Shown here piece by piece: positions 5,953 through 13,479 of a stretch of DNA of 19,650 nucleotides. The first letter of the stretch is position 1. The number at the start of each line of letters is the position of its first letter. Both the position numbers and the translations under genes were made by a program. Source of the DNA: an uncultured Trueperaceae bacterium (lineage in GTDB: Bacteria; Deinococcota; Deinococci; Deinococcales; Trueperaceae); contig CALCHY010000252.1 in NCBI GenBank assembly GCA_937907415.1, forward strand, positions 1 through 19,650, given 5' to 3'. Under the pieces are notes generated by a model. That model was not told the origin of the DNA and ran no database searches. It saw only the letters and a program-made list of their open reading frames with translations.

Positions 5953-6906
5953 ATGGACGCCGCTGGTAGCAAGGCGACCAGCGTAGGCGACAGACGGAGC
6001 AATCACGCGGCCTGGTTGAGCCTAGTCGCCGCGGTAGCCATCCTCGGACTGAAGTTCGCCGCTTACTTGCTCACGGGGTCGATCGGCTTCTTGTCCGACG
6101 CGGCCGAATCGCTCGTCAACCTCGTCGCAGCTGCGGTGCTCATCGTCGCCCTTGGCGTCTCCGAGGCGCCGCCCGACTACCGCCACCCTTATGGGCACTC
6201 GAAGGCAGAGTACTTCTCGAGCGTCCTAGAGTCTGCCCTCATCCTCGTGGCGGCGGGCGCCATCGCCTGGACCGCCATCGGTCGGCTCTTCAGACCGGAG
6301 GAGCTCACTAACGTGGGGCTCGGTGTCGTCGTGTCGCTCATCGCAGCTTTCGCTAACGGCGCGCTTGCCCTCTACCTGTTCAGGGTGGCGCGCGGCGGGC
6401 GGTCGGACGCACTCGAGGCCAACGCCAGGCACATCCTCACCGACGTGGTCACGTCGCTTGGCGTGGTCGTCGGCGTAGCGCTCGTGCACCTGACGCGTTG
6501 GCAGGCCCTCGACCCGCTCGTTGGCCTTGCCGTGGCCGCGAACATCGTCTTCGTCGGCGTCGGCGTCATGCGTAAGTCGCTCTCCCGCCTCCTGGACGAG
6601 CGCCTCCCTGAGGCGGAGGAGGCCATCATCTTGGGTGTGCTCGAGAAGGCGCCCGATATCCTAGGGTTCCACCGACTGCGTACGCGGCGCTCTGGCCGCG
6701 CGCGCTTCGCTGAGGTCGACGTGTTCGTCGCTCCGACCATGACCGTGGAGGACGCCCACGCGCTCGTCGGGCGGGTCGAAGACGCGTTGCACGCCCAACT
6801 AGCGGACCTCGTGACGACGATCCACGTCGAGCCGTTCGTCGCAGGCCTCCGCGACCGCGCCCTTACGCCGCTGGACGAGTTCGAAGACGCGCCGCGCGAC
6901 GACTAA
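5953..6906 (+). CDS. Cation diffusion facilitator (CDF) family transporter
   Basis: A 317-aa inner-membrane metal-cation/proton antiporter. Membrane segments run from about residue 20 to 205, including NHAAWLSLVAAVAILGLKF and the second helix with the site motif SDAAESLVN (D49, E52, N56). HPYGHSKAEYF (78-88) is the conserved loop after helix 2, and HILTDVVTS (H160, D164) supplies the other half of the transport site. A cytoplasmic ferredoxin-like domain (about 215-300) ends with the usual TTIHVEP strand. The start is uncertain: ATG 5953 follows the M20 stop by 7 nt and fits re-initiation, while ATG 5923 would overlap the M20 gene by 23 bp and add 10 residues. Neither has a good SD. The stop overlaps the convergent mpg stop. 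Confidence 0.9.
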   Translation: MDAAGSKATSVGDRRSNHAAWLSLVAAVAILGLKFAAYLLTGSIGFLSDAAESLVNLVAAAVLIVALGVSEAPPDYRHPYGHSKAEYFSSVLESALILVAAGAIAWTAIGRLFRPEELTNVGLGVVVSLIAAFANGALALYLFRVARGGRSDALEANARHILTDVVTSLGVVVGVALVHLTRWQALDPLVGLAVAANIVFVGVGVMRKSLSRLLDERLPEAEEAIILGVLEKAPDILGFHRLRTRRSGRARFAEVDVFVAPTMTVEDAHALVGRVEDALHAQLADLVTTIHVEPFVAGLRDRALTPLDEFEDAPRDD

Positions 6907-7517
6907 GGCGCGCCGATCCGGCTAGTTGGCGGCCGCGAAACCGCTCTGCTGTCTGCGTCCAAGTAGCGCAGGGGCGCGGCCGCCCACGCTCCCGCGTACG
7001 CCACGCCCACCCTAGGCGTGACCGTGGTGCGCGCCGGCGGCCGCCCAGCATGCAGGGTGATAGGGCCGGTGAGCAGGTCCGTTCCGTCGTGCTCGCGCGT
7101 TATGCCGAGCGCGCGCGTTAGCTTGCCAGGGCCGGCCCCTACGCTCGCCTCGCCATTGCAGAGTTCGACGGCGCGCACGAGCACCGCGTGTGGCTCGCCG
7201 ACTGGCTGACACACGACGTTGAAGAGCTCGTGCACGCCGTACACGAGGTAAACGTAGGCGGTGCCCGGAGGGCCGTAGAGGGTGCGCGTGCGGGGCGTTA
7301 GCCCGCGCGCGGCGTGGCAGGCGGCGTCCGCCTCGCCGAGGTAGGCCTCGACTTCGACGATGCGGGCTACCTTGCCCTCACCAGTGCCGGTGCGAGCGAT
7401 GCAGTAGGCGCCAAGTAGCGCCCGAGCGACTTCGTCCGCTGGCCGTTCGTAGAAGGAGCGGGGCAGGGGCGCACCGAGACCGTGCGGGGTGACTGACGGT
7501 TGACGTTGACCAGCCAT
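6903..7517 (-). CDS. mpg: DNA-3-methyladenine glycosylase, AAG/Mpg family
   Basis: A 204-aa base-excision repair enzyme that removes 3-methyladenine, hypoxanthine and similar bases. The catalytic motif is RIVEVEAYLGEADAACHAAR: E57, Y59 and H68 match human AAG E125, Y127 and H136 in order and spacing. LYGPPGTAYVYLVYG (80-94) and the GPGKLTRALGI motif (129-139) are also family hallmarks. Length is normal for bacterial members. ATG 7517 is preferred over the longer frame to 7604 because the extra residues are not conserved-looking; TAGATT lies 8 nt upstream and there is no SD. Its TAG stop shares bases with the convergent CDF gene's TAA. It is divergent from icd. Confidence 0.93.
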   Translation of the reverse strand: MAGQRQPSVTPHGLGAPLPRSFYERPADEVARALLGAYCIARTGTGEGKVARIVEVEAYLGEADAACHAARGLTPRTRTLYGPPGTAYVYLVYGVHELFNVVCQPVGEPHAVLVRAVELCNGEASVGAGPGKLTRALGITREHDGTDLLTGPITLHAGRPPARTTVTPRVGVAYAGAWAAAPLRYLDADSRAVSRPPTSRIGAP

Positions 7518-7525
7518 CTGCCCGC

Positions 7526-7531
7526 AATCTA
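7526..7531 (-). promoter_or_regulatory. Possible leaderless -10 for mpg
   Basis: TAGATT on the minus strand fits TANNNT and ends 8 nt before ATG 7517. No SD is present. The -35 region is not recognisable. Confidence 0.35.
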
Positions 7532-7728
7532 CCGCCAGTTCACGCTCGTCCCTGTCCATAGGGCTCGTCTGAGACGCGCAGTGTGCGTGGTAAGCTGCTG
7601 CCACCTAACCCGGCGGTGCGCGGTAGCTGTGGTTCGCGCCGCCGCACCATGCCAAGCACGCCAGGTAATGCCGGCCAGCATGCCGATAAGGTCCCACGAA
7701 TGGCCGCTGGCCCATGAAAGAGGAGAGC

Positions 7729-8991
<1,263 letters not shown>

Positions 8992-9009
8992 ACTGAAGAG
9001 CGCTGATCG

Positions 9010-9047
9010 GCGGCGGGCCTGGCGTTCAAGCCCGCCGCTAGTCGTTT
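9010..9047 (+). terminator. Intrinsic terminator after icd
   Basis: A perfect 9-bp stem GCGGCGGGC/GCCCGCCGC (9010-9018 with 9030-9038) has an 11-nt loop. It is followed by TAGTCGTTT, only a short T-run. It begins 18 bp after the icd stop. Because the Nudix gene on the other strand ends at 9060, the hairpin may also work for that transcript. Confidence 0.7.
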
Positions 9048-9059
9048 AGGTTGCTGCGC

Positions 9060-9560
9060 TCACACCACGCGCCCCGCACGACCGTCCCAGCCCGCGAAGG
9101 CGTAGAACTTGCCAGGCACGCGCTCGCGCAGGTAGTTCACGAGAGGGTCCCGGAGCGGGGGGATCGGCACGATGGTCGCTACTTCCTCGACGGGGAAGAA
9201 GCGCGCCTCGACAATGAAACCGTCCGGGTCCTTCGGGTTGAGAAGTCCCTCGTATGCCGCGACGAACGCGAACGAGACGGCGCGATCGTTGCGGCGCCTA
9301 TCCTCGACGTGCACGGCGTACGCGAGGTGCTTGATGGAGGTGACCTCGAGACCCGTCTCCTCACGCACTTCGCGTCCGAGGGCGTCTAGGGTCGACTCGC
9401 CGCGCTCAACCACTCCACCAGGGAGGGTGTAGCGCACGCGCCCGTGACCTTGCCAGTCGTTGCCTACGAGCAGCACTCGACCCATCGGGTCGAGCAAGAT
9501 GGCCGCGGCAACGACGAACTCACGCCGCGCCACGGATCCGGCCTGCGAGGTCGTCGCCAC
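9060..9560 (-). CDS. Nudix hydrolase, downstream of prfA
   Basis: A 166-aa Nudix protein. The full box is at residues 49-71: G49, E55, R63, E64, E67, E68, G70 within GGVVERGESTLDALGREVREE. The fold begins with strand FVVAAAILLD and has the usual LPGG before the box. It should hydrolyse a nucleotide-type pyrophosphate; no substrate motif is decisive. The start is probably GTG 9560, with AAGG about 5 nt upstream, overlapping the end of prfA by 41 bp. GTG 9533 is an alternative with a 14-bp overlap. Either way it is co-transcribed with prfA. The sequence differs clearly from the other Nudix gene in the window. Confidence 0.87.
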   Translation of the reverse strand: MATTSQAGSVARREFVVAAAILLDPMGRVLLVGNDWQGHGRVRYTLPGGVVERGESTLDALGREVREETGLEVTSIKHLAYAVHVEDRRRNDRAVSFAFVAAYEGLLNPKDPDGFIVEARFFPVEEVATIVPIPPLRDPLVNYLRERVPGKFYAFAGWDGRAGRVV

Positions 9561-10632
9561 CTGCCTTGGCGGCCGCGAGCGCTAGGCGCGTCTGTTCTTC
9601 CGACTGGAGCGCAGCGGTCAGTTCCTCGAGGTCACCGCTGAGCACGCCGCTTAGGTCGTGCGTCGTGAAATCTATGCGGTGGTCCGTGACGCGTGACTGC
9701 GGGAAGTTGTAGGTCCGGATGCGCTCCGAGCGGTCGCCTGTGCCGATCTGCACGAGCCGCGCCTCGCGCGCCTCGCTCTGCGCGCGCTCGCGTTCGCGCT
9801 CCAAGAGCCGCGACCTTAGGACGGTGAGGGCGCGCTCCTTGTTCTTGATCTGCGACTTGCCGTCCTGGCACGTGACTATGATCTCGTCTTCCTGGCCTGG
9901 GTGGAACGTCACGCGCACGGCGGAGTCCGTCGTGTTCACCGATTGGCCGCCTGGGCCACTCGAGCGGTACACGTCTACGCGGTAGTCGCTTGGGGAGAGG
10001 TGCACGTCGACGTCGTCTGCCTCCGGCAGTACGGCTACTGTGACCGTGCTCGTGTGGATGCGCCCCTGCGCCTCGGTGGCGGGCACGCGCTGAACGCGGT
10101 GCACCCCCGACTCGAACTTGAAAGCCCGGTAGGCGCCCTTGCCGTTCACGGCGAGGGAGACCTTCGCTAGGCCGCCTACCTCGGTCGCGTGCGAGTCGAG
10201 GAGCTCGGTCTTGTAACCGAGGTCGGCTGCGTACTTGAGGTACATGCCGAGCATCTCGCGTGCGAACAGCGAGGCCTCGTCGCCGCCTGCCGCCGCCCGG
10301 ATCTCAACGATCACGTCTTTATTGTCGTACGGGTCGCGAGGGGTCAGCAGGATGTCGAGTTCGGCGCGGCGCTCTTCCAAGGTTGCGGTTAGGCGCTCCG
10401 CCTCGCTCTCGGCTTCTGCTCGGAGGTCGGCGTCGCTTAGGAGCTCGTCGAGGTCGGCGAGTTGAGTTTCGAGGTGCTCCACACGTAGCGCAGCGTCGAC
10501 GATCTCTTTGACCTCGCTGTAGCGCTGCATCGTCTTTCGGTACCCGGTGGCGTCAGCTAACAGCGCCGGGTCCGAGAGGCTGCGCTCCAGCGTCTCGAGC
10601 TCGTACTTTAGGGCCTGAGTTCTCTCTGTCAT
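9520..10632 (-). CDS. prfA: Peptide chain release factor 1
   Basis: A 370-aa class-I release factor that reads UAA and UAG in the ribosomal A site and triggers peptide release. The codon-recognition tripeptide PAT is at 184-186 in RVPATEAQGRIHTS, which marks RF1 rather than RF2 (SPF). The peptidyl-transferase motif GGQ is at 228-230 in SSGPGGQSVNTTDS. The N-terminal domain is a charged coiled coil (about 10-95). Length is near the usual 360. ATG 10632 is chosen because the family sequence begins there; there is no SD, but TAGACT lies 7 nt upstream, consistent with a leaderless mRNA. No prmC (RF methylase) follows; the next gene is a Nudix hydrolase that overlaps it. Confidence 0.97.
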   Translation of the reverse strand: MTERTQALKYELETLERSLSDPALLADATGYRKTMQRYSEVKEIVDAALRVEHLETQLADLDELLSDADLRAEAESEAERLTATLEERRAELDILLTPRDPYDNKDVIVEIRAAAGGDEASLFAREMLGMYLKYAADLGYKTELLDSHATEVGGLAKVSLAVNGKGAYRAFKFESGVHRVQRVPATEAQGRIHTSTVTVAVLPEADDVDVHLSPSDYRVDVYRSSGPGGQSVNTTDSAVRVTFHPGQEDEIIVTCQDGKSQIKNKERALTVLRSRLLERERERAQSEAREARLVQIGTGDRSERIRTYNFPQSRVTDHRIDFTTHDLSGVLSGDLEELTAALQSEEQTRLALAAAKAGGDDLAGRIRGAA

Positions 10633-10639
10633 TGCTGTA

Positions 10640-10645
10640 AGTCTA
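10640..10645 (-). promoter_or_regulatory. Likely leaderless -10 for prfA
   Basis: TAGACT on the minus strand fits TANNNT and ends exactly 7 nt before ATG 10632. There is no SD. A convincing -35 is not visible. Confidence 0.45.
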
Positions 10646-10691
10646 CTCTTCGGGTCGCGTAGCGCCGGATGACGCTTCACTTAGTTGGTAG

Positions 10692-10706
10692 CTAGACTGG
10701 TCGGTC
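10692..10706. repeat. Near-identical 15-nt direct repeat, copy 1
   Basis: CTAGACTGGTCGGTC. It lies in the short gap between prfA and the binding-protein gene, about 60 bp upstream of the prfA start. A second copy with two differences is at 10746-10760. Meaning unknown; it could be chance. Confidence 0.35.
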
Positions 10707-10734
10707 AAGCAAATCTAATCCTGCAGGGCCGCAG

Positions 10735-11922
10735 CTATTTCGCGACTAGACCGGTCGGTGTGGCGGTAGCGATGGCGAGACTACGCGGCAGCACCGCACT
10801 CTTTCGTCCATCCTCGAGGTCGAGTGCGCCGGCGCCGCTGCACTGCACCGGCAGGCCGACGAGGGTGTCGCGCAGCGCCTGGCGCACCACCGCCTCGTTC
10901 GTTAGGGGGATCTGCAGGGCGAGGAGTTGCTCGAAGGCGGCGGCCACGAGGTCGAGCCCACCGAGGACGGGGGCGGCCGCGAGTGTTTGAGTGGTGTCTG
11001 CCGTGGCGACACGTAGTCGCGCGGCGTCGCGTTCCGCCGCCGCCACGCAAGTGCCGAGGGCTCCGCCTTCGCGTTCGCCAGGAAGCACGTAAGCCTCGGC
11101 GCTGCCTGGCGTAGCCACGACGGCGGGGGCGACTGCGAAGAGCAGGTCGACGACCGCACGCCATGCCGGTGCTTCCCCACCCGCATACAAGATGCCCGTT
11201 CGGCCGTAAACGGCGCCCTCGTAACCGCGGCGCTGCAGTGCGTTGGCGCCTGCGGCTACCTCTGCCGCCGTGCCCCACACGACCACACCACCGGGGCGAG
11301 CGCTCGCAACGAGCAATGCATCGGGCCGCAACTCCGACTGGCCAACCGGGTAGCGCGTGTCAGCAGCCAAGCGGATCCCGACGAGCGCGCCGAGCGCCTC
11401 AAGGTCGCGGGCTGCGGCCGCCGTCGCCTCGTTGTCCGGTGCCAGCAGCGCGAGGCTCGGGCGGCCGCGGCGGTACGCGTCGGCCACGATCGCCGAGAGG
11501 ACGTCAGTGTCTGATGGCGCCAGCGAGAACGCCCAATAGTTCGCGTTGCTCGGCCCCGGCCACGGGATGGGGGACAGGAGCGCCACGCCAACGCTCTCGG
11601 CGAACCCCGCGACCGCTTCGGTGGCGGCCGCCGCCGTGCAACAGACGATGGCGAGCGCGCCGGCGTCGAGCTGGCTTTGGGCGAGAGCCACGGCCGCTTC
11701 CGGGCTGCCGCCGTCGTCGCCAAGTAGTAGGCGCACGGGTTGGCCGAAGATCCCACCGCTGGCCCGCAGTTGCGCGGCCCAGGAGGTGGCTACTAGCGTC
11801 TGCGCTGCCCCGGCAGGGGTCGAGCGCGTGGCGATGACGCCTACGATCAGGTCGTTGGCTGCACTGGCCGACGATATGGCGAGGAGCGCCGCGAGCGCGC
11901 GAAGTAACGAAGCTGTTTTCAC
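10735..11922 (-). CDS. ABC-type substrate-binding protein (branched-chain amino acid family)
   Basis: A 395-aa secreted periplasmic binding protein. A Sec signal peptide covers about residues 1-22 (MKTASLLRALAALLAISSASA), with no lipobox cysteine. The rest has the type-I periplasmic-binding fold of the LivJ/Peripla_BP_6 family: IVGVIATRSTPAGA near the N-terminus, GIFGQPVRLLLGDDGGSPE, the loop LAIVCCTAAAATEAVAGFAE, and YWAFSLAPSDTDV before the second lobe. The ligand is unknown. GTG 11922 is preferred, with AGGTGG about 9 nt upstream and K2 giving a normal n-region; GTG 11934 would add four residues. No permease or ATPase gene is adjacent, so it is an orphan here. It sits between tRNA-Arg(CCT) and prfA, all on the minus strand. 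Confidence 0.85.
   Translation of the reverse strand: MKTASLLRALAALLAISSASAANDLIVGVIATRSTPAGAAQTLVATSWAAQLRASGGIFGQPVRLLLGDDGGSPEAAVALAQSQLDAGALAIVCCTAAAATEAVAGFAESVGVALLSPIPWPGPSNANYWAFSLAPSDTDVLSAIVADAYRRGRPSLALLAPDNEATAAAARDLEALGALVGIRLAADTRYPVGQSELRPDALLVASARPGGVVVWGTAAEVAAGANALQRRGYEGAVYGRTGILYAGGEAPAWRAVVDLLFAVAPAVVATPGSAEAYVLPGEREGGALGTCVAAAERDAARLRVATADTTQTLAAAPVLGGLDLVAAAFEQLLALQIPLTNEAVVRQALRDTLVGLPVQCSGAGALDLEDGRKSAVLPRSLAIATATPTGLVAK
10746..10760. repeat. Near-identical 15-nt direct repeat, copy 2
   Basis: CTAGACCGGTCGGTG, matching 13 of 15 positions of the copy 54 bp away. It contains the palindrome GACCGGTC and lies inside the last codons of the binding-protein gene. Confidence 0.35.
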
Positions 11923-11970
11923 TTGGGTCACCACCTGGGCCGCCGCGGCGACCGGAACCGGCCGACGGCC

Positions 11971-11988
11971 GCGCTTCTCCCGAAGCGC
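11971..11988 (-). terminator. GC hairpin between tRNA-Arg and the binding-protein gene
   Basis: A perfect 7-bp stem GCGCTTC/GAAGCGC with a 4-nt GGGA loop (minus-strand reading), 24 nt after the tRNA 3' end. It is followed by two smaller GGCC and CCGG inverted repeats but no T-run. It could terminate or process the tRNA transcript; the absence of a U-tract keeps confidence low. Confidence 0.4.
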
Positions 11989-12012
11989 CCCACCGTGGCG
12001 GAGCAGAAAGCG

Positions 12013-12089
12013 TGGTGCGCCCGGCAGGAGTCGAACCTGCGGCCTAGGGCTTAGGAGTCCCCCGCTCTATCCAACTGAGCTACGGGCGC
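12013..12089 (-). tRNA. trnR(ccu): tRNA-Arg(CCT)
   Basis: A 77-nt cloverleaf with acceptor GCGCCCG/CGGGCGC, discriminator A and an encoded CCA. The D-arm is GCTCAGTTGGATAGAGC and the T-arm GCAGG/CCTGC. The anticodon loop CTCCTAA gives anticodon CCT (AGG codon). The anticodon stem GGGGA/GCCCT has a G-U at 27-43 and an A-G mismatch at 31-39, which is unusual. It is a single tRNA, not clustered. Confidence 0.94.
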
Positions 12090-12144
12090 ACGTTGCGCAG
12101 CGCGCCGACCAAAGTTGGTGGTCAGGCGCGGCGTGCAGCGCGTA

Positions 12145-12173
12145 ATGATACGTCGGCGGCGCGTGACGGGCAA
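12145..12173 (-). promoter_or_regulatory. Promoter of tRNA-Arg(CCT)
   Basis: On the minus strand: TTGCCC (12168-12173), a 17-nt spacer, then TATCAT (12145-12150). Matches to consensus are 4/6 and 5/6 at ideal spacing. Transcription would start near 12138, about 49 nt before the tRNA 5' end. Confidence 0.6.
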
Positions 12174-12215
12174 CCTGTGAGTGGGCCCGAGATGCGTGAG
12201 AGCGTCGTTAACGCC

Positions 12216-13412
12216 TCAACGTGCGGACAACGTGTAGTTCGTGGCCTCGTCCTCGTAGTACTGCATCACGTCTACGTACCAAACGCCAGGCGTCGGCAGG
12301 GCGATGGTGAAGGCGCCGCCTGGCGCCTCGGTGAGGTCCCGGTAATCCCAGTCGGCGTCGTCGGCCCAACTTTCGACCGGCGAGCCGTACTTGACGGCGA
12401 TGTCGAGGTCGTGATCCGAGTCGAGCAGGATGGTGAGGCTCGGCGTGCCAGCTGGCACGGTGACGGTGTACGTGTGGAAGTTGATGTAGTCGACTACTCC
12501 GCCGATGACGTTGCTCGTTTGAGTGCCGAGCGCCAACTCGGCGACGGTGCAGAAGTCGCACGGGCCGACGCCGCTGCCGCTCGGCTCGGTAGCTGCAGGC
12601 GTCGGGGTAGACGTTGCCGGGGTAGTGCTTGCGCGAACGCCAGTGCTGCTCTTGGCGCGCGCCACGTCCGGAACGTTGGGGCCGATGAGGGCCCAACCGA
12701 GGCTGATGGGCCGCACATACGCCTGCTCCTCGGTGTCCAACTCGTCGTACTTCACGGTGCGCCCGGCCGTCGGCACGCCGATCAGGTAGCCGTTCTCGTC
12801 GAAAGCGCCGCCGCCAGAGTTACCGTGGGCGATCTTGCCGTCCGTCTTGATCCACTGCTTGCCGCCGCTCTCGAAGTTCTCACCCACCCAGCCAGACATG
12901 AGGCCGGCCGTGAAGGTGACGGTCGAACCAGAGATGCCTGGGTAGCCGACGATCGTTATCGGGTCGCCGGGTATCAGTTGGTTGGAGTCGCCGACTTGCA
13001 CGTGCGGGAAGACGAAGCTGGGGTCGACGGGCTCCTCGTCGAACCACTCGACGATCTTGAGGAGCGCGAGGTCGTGCGTCGGGTCGCCAGCCACGTACTG
13101 CGCCCAGAAGTAGAACTCAGGCGGCTGATCCGTGAAGTCAGGGTCCGTAACCCAGATGGTGTGCCACTCGTAGTTGCGGCGCGTGTCGAGGTCGCCAGCA
13201 ACGTGGAAGTTGGTTAGGACGTAGCCAGAGGGACTGATGATGGTGCCGGAACCAGACCAACCAACCAGCTCGTCGGCGTCCGTGTCGAACGGGATGATCT
13301 GCACGACAGCTTGGAGGATGCTCAGCCTGACTTCGCGGGGCATGGCTTGAGCCATGACGGTGCTGGCAAGCGCGATCAGAGAGGTGAGCAGCAGGGGGCG
13401 TAACAGATGCAT
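12216..13412 (-). CDS. Secreted trypsin-like serine protease with PPC domain
   Basis: A 398-aa exported protein. The signal peptide is about residues 1-23 (MHLLRPLLLTSLIALASTVMAQA). The chymotrypsin/HtrA-type protease domain (about 35-245) has the triad H70 (LTNFHVAG), D114 (THDLALLKI) and S199 (GNSGGGAF). A Thr/Pro/Ser/Ala linker (about 254-282) follows, then a CDFC pair (C285, C288) and a bacterial pre-peptidase C-terminal (PPC) beta domain (about 305-398; SLTILLDSDHDLDIAV, GVWYVDVMQYY). There is no PDZ domain, unlike DegP/HtrA. ATG 13412 is chosen for its GGAGG 8 nt upstream and the signal peptide; the frame continues upstream to 13667 inside the divergent MFS gene and is not coding there. 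Likely role: envelope or extracellular proteolysis; substrate unknown. Confidence 0.9.
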   Translation of the reverse strand: MHLLRPLLLTSLIALASTVMAQAMPREVRLSILQAVVQIIPFDTDADELVGWSGSGTIISPSGYVLTNFHVAGDLDTRRNYEWHTIWVTDPDFTDQPPEFYFWAQYVAGDPTHDLALLKIVEWFDEEPVDPSFVFPHVQVGDSNQLIPGDPITIVGYPGISGSTVTFTAGLMSGWVGENFESGGKQWIKTDGKIAHGNSGGGAFDENGYLIGVPTAGRTVKYDELDTEEQAYVRPISLGWALIGPNVPDVARAKSSTGVRASTTPATSTPTPAATEPSGSGVGPCDFCTVAELALGTQTSNVIGGVVDYINFHTYTVTVPAGTPSLTILLDSDHDLDIAVKYGSPVESWADDADWDYRDLTEAPGGAFTIALPTPGVWYVDVMQYYEDEATNYTLSAR

Positions 13413-13449
13413 TTGAGATTCCTCCGGTGGTAGAGACGATTCCGCTCCG

Positions 13450-13455
13450 ATTCTA
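13450..13455 (-). promoter_or_regulatory. Candidate -10 for the protease gene
   Basis: TAGAAT on the minus strand, five of six matches to TATAAT. Transcription would start near 13443, leaving a leader of about 30 nt that includes the GGAGG ribosome-binding site. No clear -35 is seen. Confidence 0.4.
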
Positions 13456-13466
13456 CTCGTAACTGA

Positions 13467-13472
13467 TACCGT
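13467..13472 (+). promoter_or_regulatory. Possible leaderless -10 for the MFS gene
   Basis: TACCGT fits TANNNT and ends 7 nt before GTG 13480. The only SD-like run (GGAG) is 1 nt from the start codon, too close to work, which favours a leaderless start. Confidence 0.33.
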
Positions 13473-13479
13473 CTGGAGC

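Noticed and set aside
10707..10740. Small CTGC/GCAG hairpin after the binding-protein stop
   Set aside because: The 4-bp stem with 6-nt loop and no T-run is too weak to call a terminator.
12090..12215. Gap between tRNA-Arg(CCT) and the protease gene
   Set aside because: Apart from the tRNA promoter I see no small gene, and no hairpin that would end the protease transcript.
12093..13217. Long plus-strand open frame (374 aa) opposite the protease gene
   Set aside because: It begins near the tRNA and lies antisense to a gene with a clear catalytic triad and signal peptide. Long antisense frames are expected at this GC content.
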